The notes beneath the pieces are model-generated. The model worked only from the letters and a program-made list of their open reading frames with translations. It was not told the DNA's origin and searched no databases. A program made the translations under genes and the position numbers. A DNA stretch of 64,000 nt, from positions 1-64,000 of the forward strand of contig NZ_WBVT01000009.1 in NCBI RefSeq assembly GCF_009193355.1, written 5' to 3'. Source of the DNA: Bifidobacterium leontopitheci. Its GTDB lineage: Bacteria; Actinomycetota; Actinomycetes; Actinomycetales; Bifidobacteriaceae. This document shows positions 43,845 through 51,606 of this stretch, piece by piece (the stretch's first letter is position 1; every line of letters starts with the position of its first letter).

Positions 43845-46429
43845 GCCGTGTGGCCCTCCTTGCGTGCGGCGGTGGCCGGTTTGGTGTCTGAGTCGCCGCG
43901 CTCCCGTCTGCCGCCGCGGCCCTTGCGCTCGTACAGCATCGCGCGGATCGACTCGTCGCTCAGCGTGCCCAACGCCGCCTGCCGTTCGAAACTGTCGCGC
44001 ATGAGCTCGATGACCATCAGGAACCCCAGAATCAGCAGGATCCACACGATCCACGTGGCCAACGCCACCAGCTTGACGCCCGGCGTCAGCGCGAACACGG
44101 TCACCAGCACCGCCGGAACCACGATGCCGGTCACCAGCGCGCCGCGCCGCAGCCGCGGATACCGCAGCGCGAACGCCTGCGCGCGACGGTTGATTTCGGC
44201 ACGGTACTCGTCGCGGTCCGCGAGCGCCCGGATCATCTGCGACACGCGGAACCCGTCGCCCGGCAGGTGCACCGGCTCGCCGACGATCATGTCGCTCTCC
44301 GCGATCTGCCGCGCGAACAGCCGGTTCAGGTTCGCCATCAGCGGGCGTGCCGCCAGGCCGACCGTGAAGAACACGACCGCGAACAGGGCCAGGATGCCGA
44401 CGTCCTTCAGCCACGTGAGCCCATAGAAGCCGCCGATCGTCTCACGGAACGCGTTGATCGCATACCGGAACGGGAACAGCGGGTACAGCACACGGAAGAA
44501 CCGCGGCATCATCTCGATCGGGTACACGCCGGAGCCGCCGGGGATCTGCACGATGATCAGCAGCACGCACAACGCCTTGCCCACGTGCATGAACAGCGAC
44601 GACAGCGCGTAAATGATGCACAGGAACGTCAACGCGCAGGCCACGCCGGTGAGCACGTACATGAACGGGTTCGCCGTCTGCACGCCGATGATCAGGTTGC
44701 CGGCCGGCACCACCACGCCCTGCAGCACCGAGAGCAGCGACAGCAGCAGGAACCGGCCGCAGTAGCGTTCGCCGGCGGTCGGCGTGAACGGCAGGTCCTC
44801 GTCGTCCACCTCCAGCTTGACGATCACCACGAACGCGAACGCGCCCACCCACAGCGACAGGCAGGCGAACAGCGGCGCCATGCCGGAGCCGTATGTGCCC
44901 ACCGGGTACAGGGTCTTCGTGTCGAGCACGGTGGGCGACATCATGAAATTCGAGATCGAGGCCACGTCGAGCTTGCCGTCCGTGCCAAGCAGGTCGGACA
45001 GCACGTTCGAGCTGGACAGCGTCGCCAGGTCGGTCGACAGCGTCTCCAGCCGCGGCTCGAGCGAGGCGAGGCCCTTGTCGGTCTGCCGCAGCACGCTCAC
45101 GGTCGACGCGACCGCGCTGTCGATCTGGTCGAGCATGGTGCCGATCTGTGTGGTCAGCGTCGACTGGCTGGACAGGCCGCTGCTGACCGTGCCGGCGGTG
45201 TCGGTGAGCGAGTCGACGCCCGCGTCGAGCTGCGGTAGGGATGCGGACGCGAGCGTGTCGCGCGCCTTGCCGGCGGCGGCGAGCGACTGCTGGGTGGCCG
45301 TGTTCGCCGAGTCCGCGGTCTTGGACATCGCGTCGATCGTGTCGCCGGTGTGCCGGTTGAGCGTGGTCATGCGGTCGATGGACGCGGCGATGTCGCTGTT
45401 CTGCTTGGTGAGTTTCTCGATGAGCGACGTCGGCGGCACAGGCAGGCGGTTCAGCAGGTCGATGACCTCCTGCGTGTCCTTGTTCAGCTGGTTCAGCGTG
45501 GCGAGCGTGCCGGCGACGGTGCCGTTCGCGGACGACAGCGAACCGGTGACCGCCGCGATGCTCGTGTTGGCTTTGGCGCTCACCTGCGAGAGCAGGTTGG
45601 AGCCGCGGTCGAAGGCGGCCGACGAGGTGCCGGCGAACCCGGTGAGCGCCGTGCGCGTGTCGCCGGTGAGTGAGCTGATGCCGTTGAGCGTGGCGCTCGC
45701 CTGCCGGGCGAGGCTCTGCGCCTGCGCGACGCTGCGCCGGGTCTGCGCGGTCTTGCGTGGCACGGCCTGCAGCGATGTCGTGAGGTCCGTGATGGACGAA
45801 CGGATCTTCGTGATCTTCGCGTCGGTCGACTCGAGTTCGGCGATGGCCTTGGCGGTGGCGGCGTCGGCTTTGGCGTTGATCTGGTCGCCGATCGTGTTCA
45901 CCATGCCGGAGAGGACTTCGCTGACCGTCGAGACGAACGTGCTGTTGATCTGGCTGTCGAGCGTGGACGCGCCCGTATCGGTGATCTTGGGCGAGACCGC
46001 GTTGATCTTCTCGTTCACGTAATACTTGAGCTGCGGGCGTTTGCCGCTGTCGGTCACCACGCCGGCGAGCGACTCGCTGAAGTCCTTGGGGATGACGATG
46101 GCCGCGTAGCTGCGGCCGGACTGCACGTCGCTCAGGGCCTTGGCGCTGGTGACGAAGCGCCAGCCGAGCTGGTCGTTGGCTTTGAGCTGGTCGACGATCT
46201 GGTCGCCGAGCTTGAGGTCGCCGAGCGTCGCGTTGCTGGCGCCGCGGTCCTCGTTGGCGATGTCGATGGTGATGTTGCCGGTGTTGCCGTACGGGTTCCA
46301 GAAGCCGATGATGTTGAACCACGCGTACATGGGCGGGATCATGATCAGTCCCACCATGATGACCCATGCGGTCGGCACGCGCAGCAGACGCAGGATGTCG
46401 CGGCGCACAATGCGCAATACGTTCTTCAT
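43841..46429 (-). CDS. YhgE/Pip-family membrane protein, larger paralogue
   Basis: An 862-residue paralogue of the downstream protein, with N-terminal MIPPMYAWFNIIGFWNPYGNTGNI as family signature, one helix, a long coiled extracellular region (about 170-480) and a C-terminal membrane block. About 120 extra C-terminal residues include two further helices (LVTGIVVPAVLVTVFAL and IVWILLILGFLMVIEL) and a basic tail. GGAAAGGAACCG precedes the ATG. The overlap with the next gene indicates a coupled pair, probably a heterodimer. Confidence 0.85.
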   Translation of the reverse strand: MKNVLRIVRRDILRLLRVPTAWVIMVGLIMIPPMYAWFNIIGFWNPYGNTGNITIDIANEDRGASNATLGDLKLGDQIVDQLKANDQLGWRFVTSAKALSDVQSGRSYAAIVIPKDFSESLAGVVTDSGKRPQLKYYVNEKINAVSPKITDTGASTLDSQINSTFVSTVSEVLSGMVNTIGDQINAKADAATAKAIAELESTDAKITKIRSSITDLTTSLQAVPRKTAQTRRSVAQAQSLARQASATLNGISSLTGDTRTALTGFAGTSSAAFDRGSNLLSQVSAKANTSIAAVTGSLSSANGTVAGTLATLNQLNKDTQEVIDLLNRLPVPPTSLIEKLTKQNSDIAASIDRMTTLNRHTGDTIDAMSKTADSANTATQQSLAAAGKARDTLASASLPQLDAGVDSLTDTAGTVSSGLSSQSTLTTQIGTMLDQIDSAVASTVSVLRQTDKGLASLEPRLETLSTDLATLSSSNVLSDLLGTDGKLDVASISNFMMSPTVLDTKTLYPVGTYGSGMAPLFACLSLWVGAFAFVVIVKLEVDDEDLPFTPTAGERYCGRFLLLSLLSVLQGVVVPAGNLIIGVQTANPFMYVLTGVACALTFLCIIYALSSLFMHVGKALCVLLIIVQIPGGSGVYPIEMMPRFFRVLYPLFPFRYAINAFRETIGGFYGLTWLKDVGILALFAVVFFTVGLAARPLMANLNRLFARQIAESDMIVGEPVHLPGDGFRVSQMIRALADRDEYRAEINRRAQAFALRYPRLRRGALVTGIVVPAVLVTVFALTPGVKLVALATWIVWILLILGFLMVIELMRDSFERQAALGTLSDESIRAMLYERKGRGGRRERGDSDTKPATAARKEGHTA

Positions 46430-46534
46430 CGGTTCCTTTCCGGGGTTGCGGCGGGTTGGTGTGCGGCGGGTTGGCGGCGTGGGTTGGCAGGTCGGCGGCT
46501 CGGCACGGCTGGGCGCGAGGGCCGGCCCCCTTCT

Positions 46535-46600
46535 CTCGGCCCCCTCGGTGGAGGGGCTGTCGCGGCCGGAGGCCGTGACTGGGGGAGCGTCACCCGCTTC
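46535..46600. repeat. REP-like unit
   Basis: TCGGCCCCCTCGGTGGAGGG, then CGGCCGGAGGCCG and GACTGGGGGAGCGTCACCCG. Full-length copy upstream of the YhgE operon. Confidence 0.8.
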
Positions 46601-46623
46601 GCGGTTGTTTACCGCTGCATACC

Positions 46624-46657
46624 GCTACGAAATCCGTAGCGCTACGGAATACGTAGC
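46624..46657 (-). promoter_or_regulatory. long palindrome, candidate TetR operator
   Basis: A 34-bp near-perfect inverted repeat, with halves like GCTACGAAATCCGTAGC and GCTACGGAATACGTAGC. It lies about 195 bases upstream of the first YhgE gene of an operon that ends in a TetR gene. The location and symmetry suit autoregulation. Confidence 0.5.
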
Positions 46658-46826
46658 ATAGGCGTGATGGTGGTCTCCGCCGCCAAGTCGCGCCGATTAC
46701 AGTGTGTCACTAGTCACTATGTCTAGTTTTATGACTGCTGGCCGTCATCTCACCTTCCACCTCTCGTGGCGCCCCTGACTCGACGTCATATCCTGGACGT
46801 CATATCCTGCCGTATCATCGGCGCAA

Positions 46827-47000
46827 TGCGTCCGTTCCCGACTGCTTCCGGGGCCGTTCCAGTTGGAAACGGCCGCAAATCGGGCCCTCAGCGTCCGTTT
46901 TCGACCAATTCCCCTGCGGTCTTCGTCGCAAACGGCCGCAAACAACGCGATCGGCGTCCGTTTCCGACTATGACCACGGCTGTACTGGCAGGAAACGGCC
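46827..47000. repeat. three-unit hairpin array, period ~61 bp
   Basis: Units at about 46827, 46889 and 46951 start with GCGTCCGTTCCCGAC-like arms and end with GGAAACGGCCGCAAA-like arms. No gene is visible in 46430-47236 apart from these repeats. Confidence 0.7.
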
Positions 47001-47236
47001 GCAAACCAGACTGCCCGCCGTCCCAGCAGACCGCCCACGGTCCGGTCGAGCCGTCCCCCGCTCAGCCGAGCCGTCCCCCGCCCAGTCGTCCCAGCCCAGT
47101 CGTCCCAGCCCAAGTCCCAGTCCACCCCCACCCAACCGCAACCCCCACCCCACCCCGGCGACCCGCACGACACCGCGAAATCAGAAAACCCGGCTACCAT
47201 GGTGTGACGGACTCACACATCGACGTCGGAGGAACC

Positions 47237-47719
47237 ATGACATCCAAGATGAACAACTACATGCGCGCACGGGCGAAAGCCAACGAACGCTCGCCCTACT
47301 CGAAGCGCACGCCGGAACGGGTGATCATGTGCATCGGCGCCGTCTACTCGGTGGCCATGGCCGTGTTCTTCGCCCTCGCGTACGGCGGCCTCATCCCCGG
47401 CATGGAGGACGCGGCCCAGGCGTCGTCGCAGACCCTGCAGGCGCTCACGCGCAACGCCAGCAACACCGCGCTGGTAATCTTCTACGTCATCGTGACCGCC
47501 GCCGTCGCCGCGGCCACCGTGGTCGTGGCGGTCAGGTTCGTCAAGCCGGGCCTGCGCAACGGCAAGGTCATCGGCTGGATGATCTTCACGCTCGTGTACT
47601 CGATGATCACCGCCGACACCATCGGCCTGCTCGCGTTCGGCATCGCGTTCGGCCTCTACATGACCCGCGACTGGCAGCTCATCAAGGCGGTCATGGCCGC
47701 GAAGAAACCGCAGAAGTGA
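47237..47719 (+). CDS. small multi-span membrane protein, unknown function
   Basis: A 160-residue protein: a basic N-terminus of about 28 residues, then three or four membrane helices (about 30-55, 78-103, 112-145) and a short basic C-terminus. GGAGGAACC precedes the ATG. No family is recognised and there is no enzymatic motif. Upstream frame back to 46766 is repeat-derived. The HAD gene follows after 138 bases; a shared function is not evident. Confidence 0.7.
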   Translation: MTSKMNNYMRARAKANERSPYSKRTPERVIMCIGAVYSVAMAVFFALAYGGLIPGMEDAAQASSQTLQALTRNASNTALVIFYVIVTAAVAAATVVVAVRFVKPGLRNGKVIGWMIFTLVYSMITADTIGLLAFGIAFGLYMTRDWQLIKAVMAAKKPQK

Positions 47720-47857
47720 CGGCCGCGTCGCCGTCCGCCGGCTCCATCCCCTGTGCATACCATGTCGCGCCCGATTGCGGTATATTGAAACGTCATATAT
47801 CCGTGACTTCGTCCGCCGCCGCGCCGACGTGGCGGACGCAAGACGAAAGGAGCCGGC

Positions 47858-48697
47858 ATGACCGGAAAACTGGTGTTTCTTGACATCGACGGGACGCTGG
47901 CCGACGCCGACCACATCGTGCCCGAATCCGCGAAACTCGCATGCCGGCAGGCGCAGGCCAACGGCCATCTGCTGTTCATCTGCACCGGCCGCTCGCTGCC
48001 GAAGATCGAGCGCAGCATCCTCGACCTCGGTTTCGACGGCGTGGTGTCGGTGGCGGGCGCGCAGGCGAACATCGGCGACCGCGTGATCTTCCAGCGGTTC
48101 GTCTCGCCGGAGGCCATCGACCGCGCGACCGCCTACTTCAAGGCGCACGACATCGAGAACTACCAGTGGCAGGGCGCGGACGGCATGTACATCTCGCGCG
48201 GCTACCTGCATCATCTGCAGGCGAAGAAGTCCGCGTGGCGCAACGGCCAGTTCGCGCGGTACTGGCATCTCATCGACGACGTGCCCATCCCCGAGGGCAG
48301 CACGCTCGGCCATGTGATCCGCGCCAGCAAAGGCTCGTATTTCAGCGGCCCCGCGCCGGAGGTCACGTTCGAGGACGTCGCGCGCGACCTCGCCCCCTGG
48401 TTCACGCTCGTGCACGGCTCGTACGACGCGATCTCGCCCAACAACGGCGAGCTGCTCATCAACGGCGTCGACAAGGGCACGGCTGTGTGCGAAATCGCCA
48501 AGGACCTCGGCTACAGCATCGCCGACACGATCGCGATCGGCGACAGTGACAACGACACGGCCATGCTCAAGGCGGCCGGCACGTCGGTGGCGATGGGCAA
48601 CGCGACGCACGGCATCGAACGGTTCTGCGACATGACCACCACCGACATCCATGACGACGGCATTGCGAACGCGTTCGCCGCGCTCGGCCTGGTGTGA
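47858..48697 (+). CDS. HAD-superfamily phosphatase, Cof type
   Basis: A 279-residue cytoplasmic hydrolase of the Cof/YidA group (HAD IIB). Motif I is FLDIDGTL with nucleophile D9 and acid D11, motif II is CTGRS, the conserved Lys is in NGVDKGTAV, and motif III/IV is AIGDSDNDTAML. Such enzymes dephosphorylate sugar phosphates or flavin precursors, and the substrate cannot be read from sequence. GAAAGGAG lies six bases before the ATG. Confidence 0.9.
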   Translation: MTGKLVFLDIDGTLADADHIVPESAKLACRQAQANGHLLFICTGRSLPKIERSILDLGFDGVVSVAGAQANIGDRVIFQRFVSPEAIDRATAYFKAHDIENYQWQGADGMYISRGYLHHLQAKKSAWRNGQFARYWHLIDDVPIPEGSTLGHVIRASKGSYFSGPAPEVTFEDVARDLAPWFTLVHGSYDAISPNNGELLINGVDKGTAVCEIAKDLGYSIADTIAIGDSDNDTAMLKAAGTSVAMGNATHGIERFCDMTTTDIHDDGIANAFAALGLV

Positions 48698-48863
48698 CGG
48701 TCCGGCTGCGGCTTGCGGCTCGCAGACATGCCGGGCGGCGGCCTTGCGCGACCTGCAGGAGTAGGCTGGACGCTGGAGAGAAGCCGGAAGGCGCCTGATA
48801 GTCACGTCGGTTGTGTCGACGACGCTCTCCGCGATATCGCAATCGTTCACGAGGAGAGAGCAC

Positions 48864-49709
48864 ATGAGTGTGATGAAGAAGGCGGTCGCCGCGCTGTCGG
48901 GCCTGCTGATGGTCGTCGGTCTGGCGTCCTGCGGCAACGCGTCGAACACGTCGGGCGCGTCTGGCAGCGGCCAGAAGACATCGCAGTCCGGCAAGTCGTC
49001 CACCAAGTCCGAAACCAGCAAGAAGCAGGAAAGCAAGGTCGTCAGCACTGACATCAACGACGACTGCTACACCATGGACCAGCTCAAGCAGGGCGCCGAC
49101 TTCGACGGCATCAAGCTGGCCACCACGATCACCGCGCGCTGTTACATCGCGAAGAGCGGCACCATGCACGCGGCCGACGCCAACGGCAACAAGGTCGAAG
49201 GCGAGGAGGACCTCGCCGTCACGGTCAAGTGGACCGGCGAGAAGAAGGACGCCGTCATCAAGTCGCATAGGGAAGACAGCACCACGACGGTCCAGTATGT
49301 GGCCGAAAAAGTGGAACTCACGCTCCACGGCTTCGACGAGTACCTGCTGGCCGACGGCGTCGCGGCGAGCGTCCTCGCGCTGCACCCGTGGTACCAGAAC
49401 AGCGGATACGGTGATTTTCTGTACAGCAACGCGCATTACGTCGCCGACTGGGACGCCTTCGAGCAGGCTCTCGAGAACGGCAAGGCGATCGGCGGCGACG
49501 ATGGTTACGGCAACATGACCGGCTTGGCCAACGTGAAGTTCGAGAACGACAAGACCGTCAGCGTGTGGGTGGTCAGCACGGTGGCGTTGGGATCCTCGAA
49601 CTCGTCCGAGAAGGCCGATCCCATGCCCGACCCGGCGATGGACGCCATGATCTGCTACAGCAACGCGTGCGTCGTCTCCGCCGGCGAGCCGCTGAAGACG
49701 AGCGAGTGA
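48864..49709 (+). CDS. lipoprotein of unknown function
   Basis: A 281-residue secreted lipoprotein with lipobox LASC (Cys23), a Ser/Lys/Thr-rich linker (about 25-62) and a domain of about 215 residues with single Cys in NDDCYT and TARCYI, perhaps a disulphide. The end holds a second Cys pair region (MICYSNACVV). GAGGAGAGAGCAC precedes the ATG. Family not recognised. It stands alone before the tRNA. Confidence 0.7.
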   Translation: MSVMKKAVAALSGLLMVVGLASCGNASNTSGASGSGQKTSQSGKSSTKSETSKKQESKVVSTDINDDCYTMDQLKQGADFDGIKLATTITARCYIAKSGTMHAADANGNKVEGEEDLAVTVKWTGEKKDAVIKSHREDSTTTVQYVAEKVELTLHGFDEYLLADGVAASVLALHPWYQNSGYGDFLYSNAHYVADWDAFEQALENGKAIGGDDGYGNMTGLANVKFENDKTVSVWVVSTVALGSSNSSEKADPMPDPAMDAMICYSNACVVSAGEPLKTSE

Positions 49710-49806
49710 CGGATTGCGGGGGCGCGTCTGCCGGTGACGCGCCGTCTGCGACGCGCGTGCGGGGCGGATTGATTTGTCCCGCACGCGCGTGTATATTGGA
49801 AACGTT

Positions 49807-49879
49807 GCCCCTCTAGCTCAACGGTTAGAGCAGCGTCCTTTTAAGTCGTGGGTTGTGGGTTCGAATCCCACGGGGGGCA
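49807..49879 (+). tRNA. tRNA-Lys (anticodon TTT)
   Basis: A cloverleaf of 73 bases: acceptor GCCCCTC/GGGGGGC, D-arm GCTC/GAGC, anticodon loop CTTTTAA with anticodon TTT, T-arm GTGGG-TTCGAAT-CCCAC. The anticodon stem GCGTC/GTCGT contains a T-T mismatch and a G-T pair. CCA is not encoded (CCG follows). Confidence 0.95.
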
Positions 49880-49901
49880 CCGTGTAATCCAGAAGAAGCG
49901 A

Positions 49902-49940
49902 AAATCCCCCGGAAGCATGGCGCTTCCGGGGGATTTTTCG
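49902..49940 (+). terminator. intrinsic terminator after tRNA-Lys
   Basis: AATCCCCCGGAAGC pairs with GCTTCCGGGGGATT around a short loop and is followed by TTTTTCG. A strong stop 23 bases after the tRNA. Confidence 0.9.
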
Positions 49941-49977
49941 TTGCGGGGGCTGGGCTTGGGCGGTGGCGAGGAGTCTT

Positions 49978-50033
49978 GAGAAAGAGAAAGCCCGGCGGTT
50001 GGGCCGGGCTTGAGAGAGAAGAGAGAAGAAGGG
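49978..50033 (-). ncRNA. candidate CU-rich small RNA, copy 2
   Basis: Minus strand: -10-like CATAAC (50044-50039), then TGAACCCCTTCTTCTCTC, then the stem AAGCCCGGCCC/GCCGGGCTT followed by TCTCTTTCTC. It matches copies at 29.2 and 55.6 kb. It converges on the tRNA terminator and has no downstream minus-strand gene nearby, which argues for a free RNA rather than a leader. Confidence 0.5.
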
Positions 50034-50171
50034 GTTCAGTTATGTGCGGCTCGTTACTGCTTGCCGTGCTTCCTATATAACCGCACGTTCTTCAACAAGA
50101 CGTATGTGTTTGCTGGGAATACCATGAGAATCCCCGATTGCCGTCCTCGCCGTAGGTCGACCGGCCCGCCC

Positions 50172-50606
50172 CTCGGCCCCCTCGGTGGAGGGCCGAGCCG
50201 CCAGAAACGCAGCGCGGTTGTCCCGTTTCTTGGCCCCCTCGGTGGAGGGGGCTGTCGGCCGTAGGCTGACTGGGGGAGCGTCACCCGCTTCCCGATTCAA
50301 TGCATGATTGCCAGTGGCGCCTGTCTACCCCTCAGTCAGCTTCGCTGCCAGCTCCCCTCACAAGGGGAGCCGAGAGGGTGTGGTTCTTCGGTGGGGAGCA
50401 GAGAAAGTGTGGTCCTTTCGGTGACTGGTCGATTCGTGTGGCAGTCGCCGGCCCGCCATCTTGGCCCCCTCGGTGGAGGGGGCTGTCGGCGAAGCCGACT
50501 GGGGGAGCGTTGCCCGCTTTCCGAATCCAGTGTTGTAGTCGTCTATAGCGCCTGTCTACCCCTCAGTCAGCTTCGCTGCCAGCTCCCCTCACAAGGGGAG
50601 CCGAGA
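50172..50606. repeat. REP-like units and a duplicated 48-bp palindromic repeat
   Basis: REP-like units lie at 50172-50198, 50229-50288 and 50461-50518. A repeat beginning CCCCTCAGTCAGCTTCGCTG and containing CTCCCCTCACAAGGGGAG occurs at 50328-50376 and 50559-50606. REP and repeat alternate, as in a tandem duplication. The last copy supplies the stop codon of the neighbouring gene. Confidence 0.75.
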
Positions 50607-51383
50607 GGATGTGGATTCCCCAGGCAGTTCGGTCCATGCGGGCAGCTGATGCAGCGCACGCACGATGTTGCATCGGTCGAGCAGCGTCCCCTCGTCGGCG
50701 CACATGGTCGGGTACCACATGCGATGCCGCAGGCGTGCGGCGGCTCCCACGCCCCTCAACACAGCCCGTTCGCTGATGCCGTACTGGAAATGCAGATGAC
50801 TGAGCAGGCCGCCGCGCGCGAGTTCGCCACGCTCCGGCATCGGGTCCATCGCGACGAGCACACGGAATGGGCTTCCCTCCGGCGCGTCGACGGCGTGAAA
50901 CACGTAGCACGGCTTGCCTTCCAGACCGCGGTCGATCATATGATCCAGCAGGTAGCGGTACTCGCCGAGCGTGCCGCCGTCCGACCCCAGCCATGCGAGG
51001 CGGAATGCCGGCTGACCATACGCCGAACCGGTTGGTTTTCCAAGCGGCGGTTCTTCCGAGCATGATGCGCTGCCGGTGCCTTCGGCCAGCGGCTCCTCCG
51101 TCGGCTGTCTGCCATCCTCCGCGGCGCTGATCCGCCAGCCGCCGATCGGCGACCGGTTCTTGCGGCACGTCGTGCGGCACGCCCAACGCCAGAACCGCCG
51201 CGCGTCGCCGCGCATGAGCAGCCGGAACATCAGCTTGCCGCGCATCGCCGCGGTCGATTCGCGCCACGCCTGCCGTAGCGCCGGCTCGTCGCCGTCGATC
51301 AGCCGCTCGAAGCTCACCCACGGGCCAAGCCATTGGGCGATGTCGACTGGCGGGGTGGTGTTTCGCGTGGTGTCGGTGGTCAT
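50589..51383 (-). CDS. ZinT/YodA-like metal-binding protein
   Basis: A 264-residue protein without signal peptide. It resembles the ZinT lipocalin-like domain: an N-terminal WLGPWVSFERLIDGDEPALRQAW stretch, a central GEYRYLLDH segment, and near the C-terminus HLHFQYG, which matches the HxH zinc-ligand strand of ZinT. The middle (about 100-130) is low complexity. GGAG lies seven bases before the ATG at 51383. The final residues SRLPL and the stop are encoded within a palindromic repeat, so the original C-terminus may have been changed. It lies downstream of an ECF transporter, possibly as an accessory. Family call is tentative. Confidence 0.5.
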   Translation of the reverse strand: MTTDTTRNTTPPVDIAQWLGPWVSFERLIDGDEPALRQAWRESTAAMRGKLMFRLLMRGDARRFWRWACRTTCRKNRSPIGGWRISAAEDGRQPTEEPLAEGTGSASCSEEPPLGKPTGSAYGQPAFRLAWLGSDGGTLGEYRYLLDHMIDRGLEGKPCYVFHAVDAPEGSPFRVLVAMDPMPERGELARGGLLSHLHFQYGISERAVLRGVGAAARLRHRMWYPTMCADEGTLLDRCNIVRALHQLPAWTELPGESTSSRLPL

Positions 51384-51427
51384 ATGTCGCTCCATGTCTG
51401 CTGGTCGTTTCGTCTGTGATGATCTGC

Positions 51428-51527
51428 GTCACGCGGACCGGGCAGTCCGTGTGACAAGGGTGGGAAAACCCTTGGAAATACTGGGTTTTTGCGGTGTCGT
51501 CACTGTGCTCGCCCGGTCCGCGTGATG
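51428..51527. repeat. two-armed palindromic element, family A copy 6
   Basis: A 100-bp element: GTCACGCGGACCGGGCAGTC...GTGAC and GTCACTGTGCTCGCCCGGTC... arms around the core CTTGGAAATACTGGGTTTTT. The arms are more diverged than in other copies. Confidence 0.7.
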
Positions 51528-51606
51528 CAGTGTGTGGTGTGTGGTCCGCGTGACGCAGTGCGCGGTTCGCGCGTGCGAGGGCGGGACGATCGGCGCGCGG
51601 ACGATC

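Noticed and set aside
46430-47236. Extended N-terminus of the small membrane protein (frame open from 46766)
   Set aside because: The upstream part is the hairpin array and a Pro-rich non-coding tract; a clear GGAGG site precedes the ATG at 47237.
50041-50079. Micro-ORFs beginning MCG after the CU-rich units (read on the plus strand)
   Set aside because: Two of three copies have a GAAGGGG-type site and ATGTGCGGC, but the third lacks the ATG and the peptides are not conserved. The minus-strand RNA with -10 box and terminator explains all three better.
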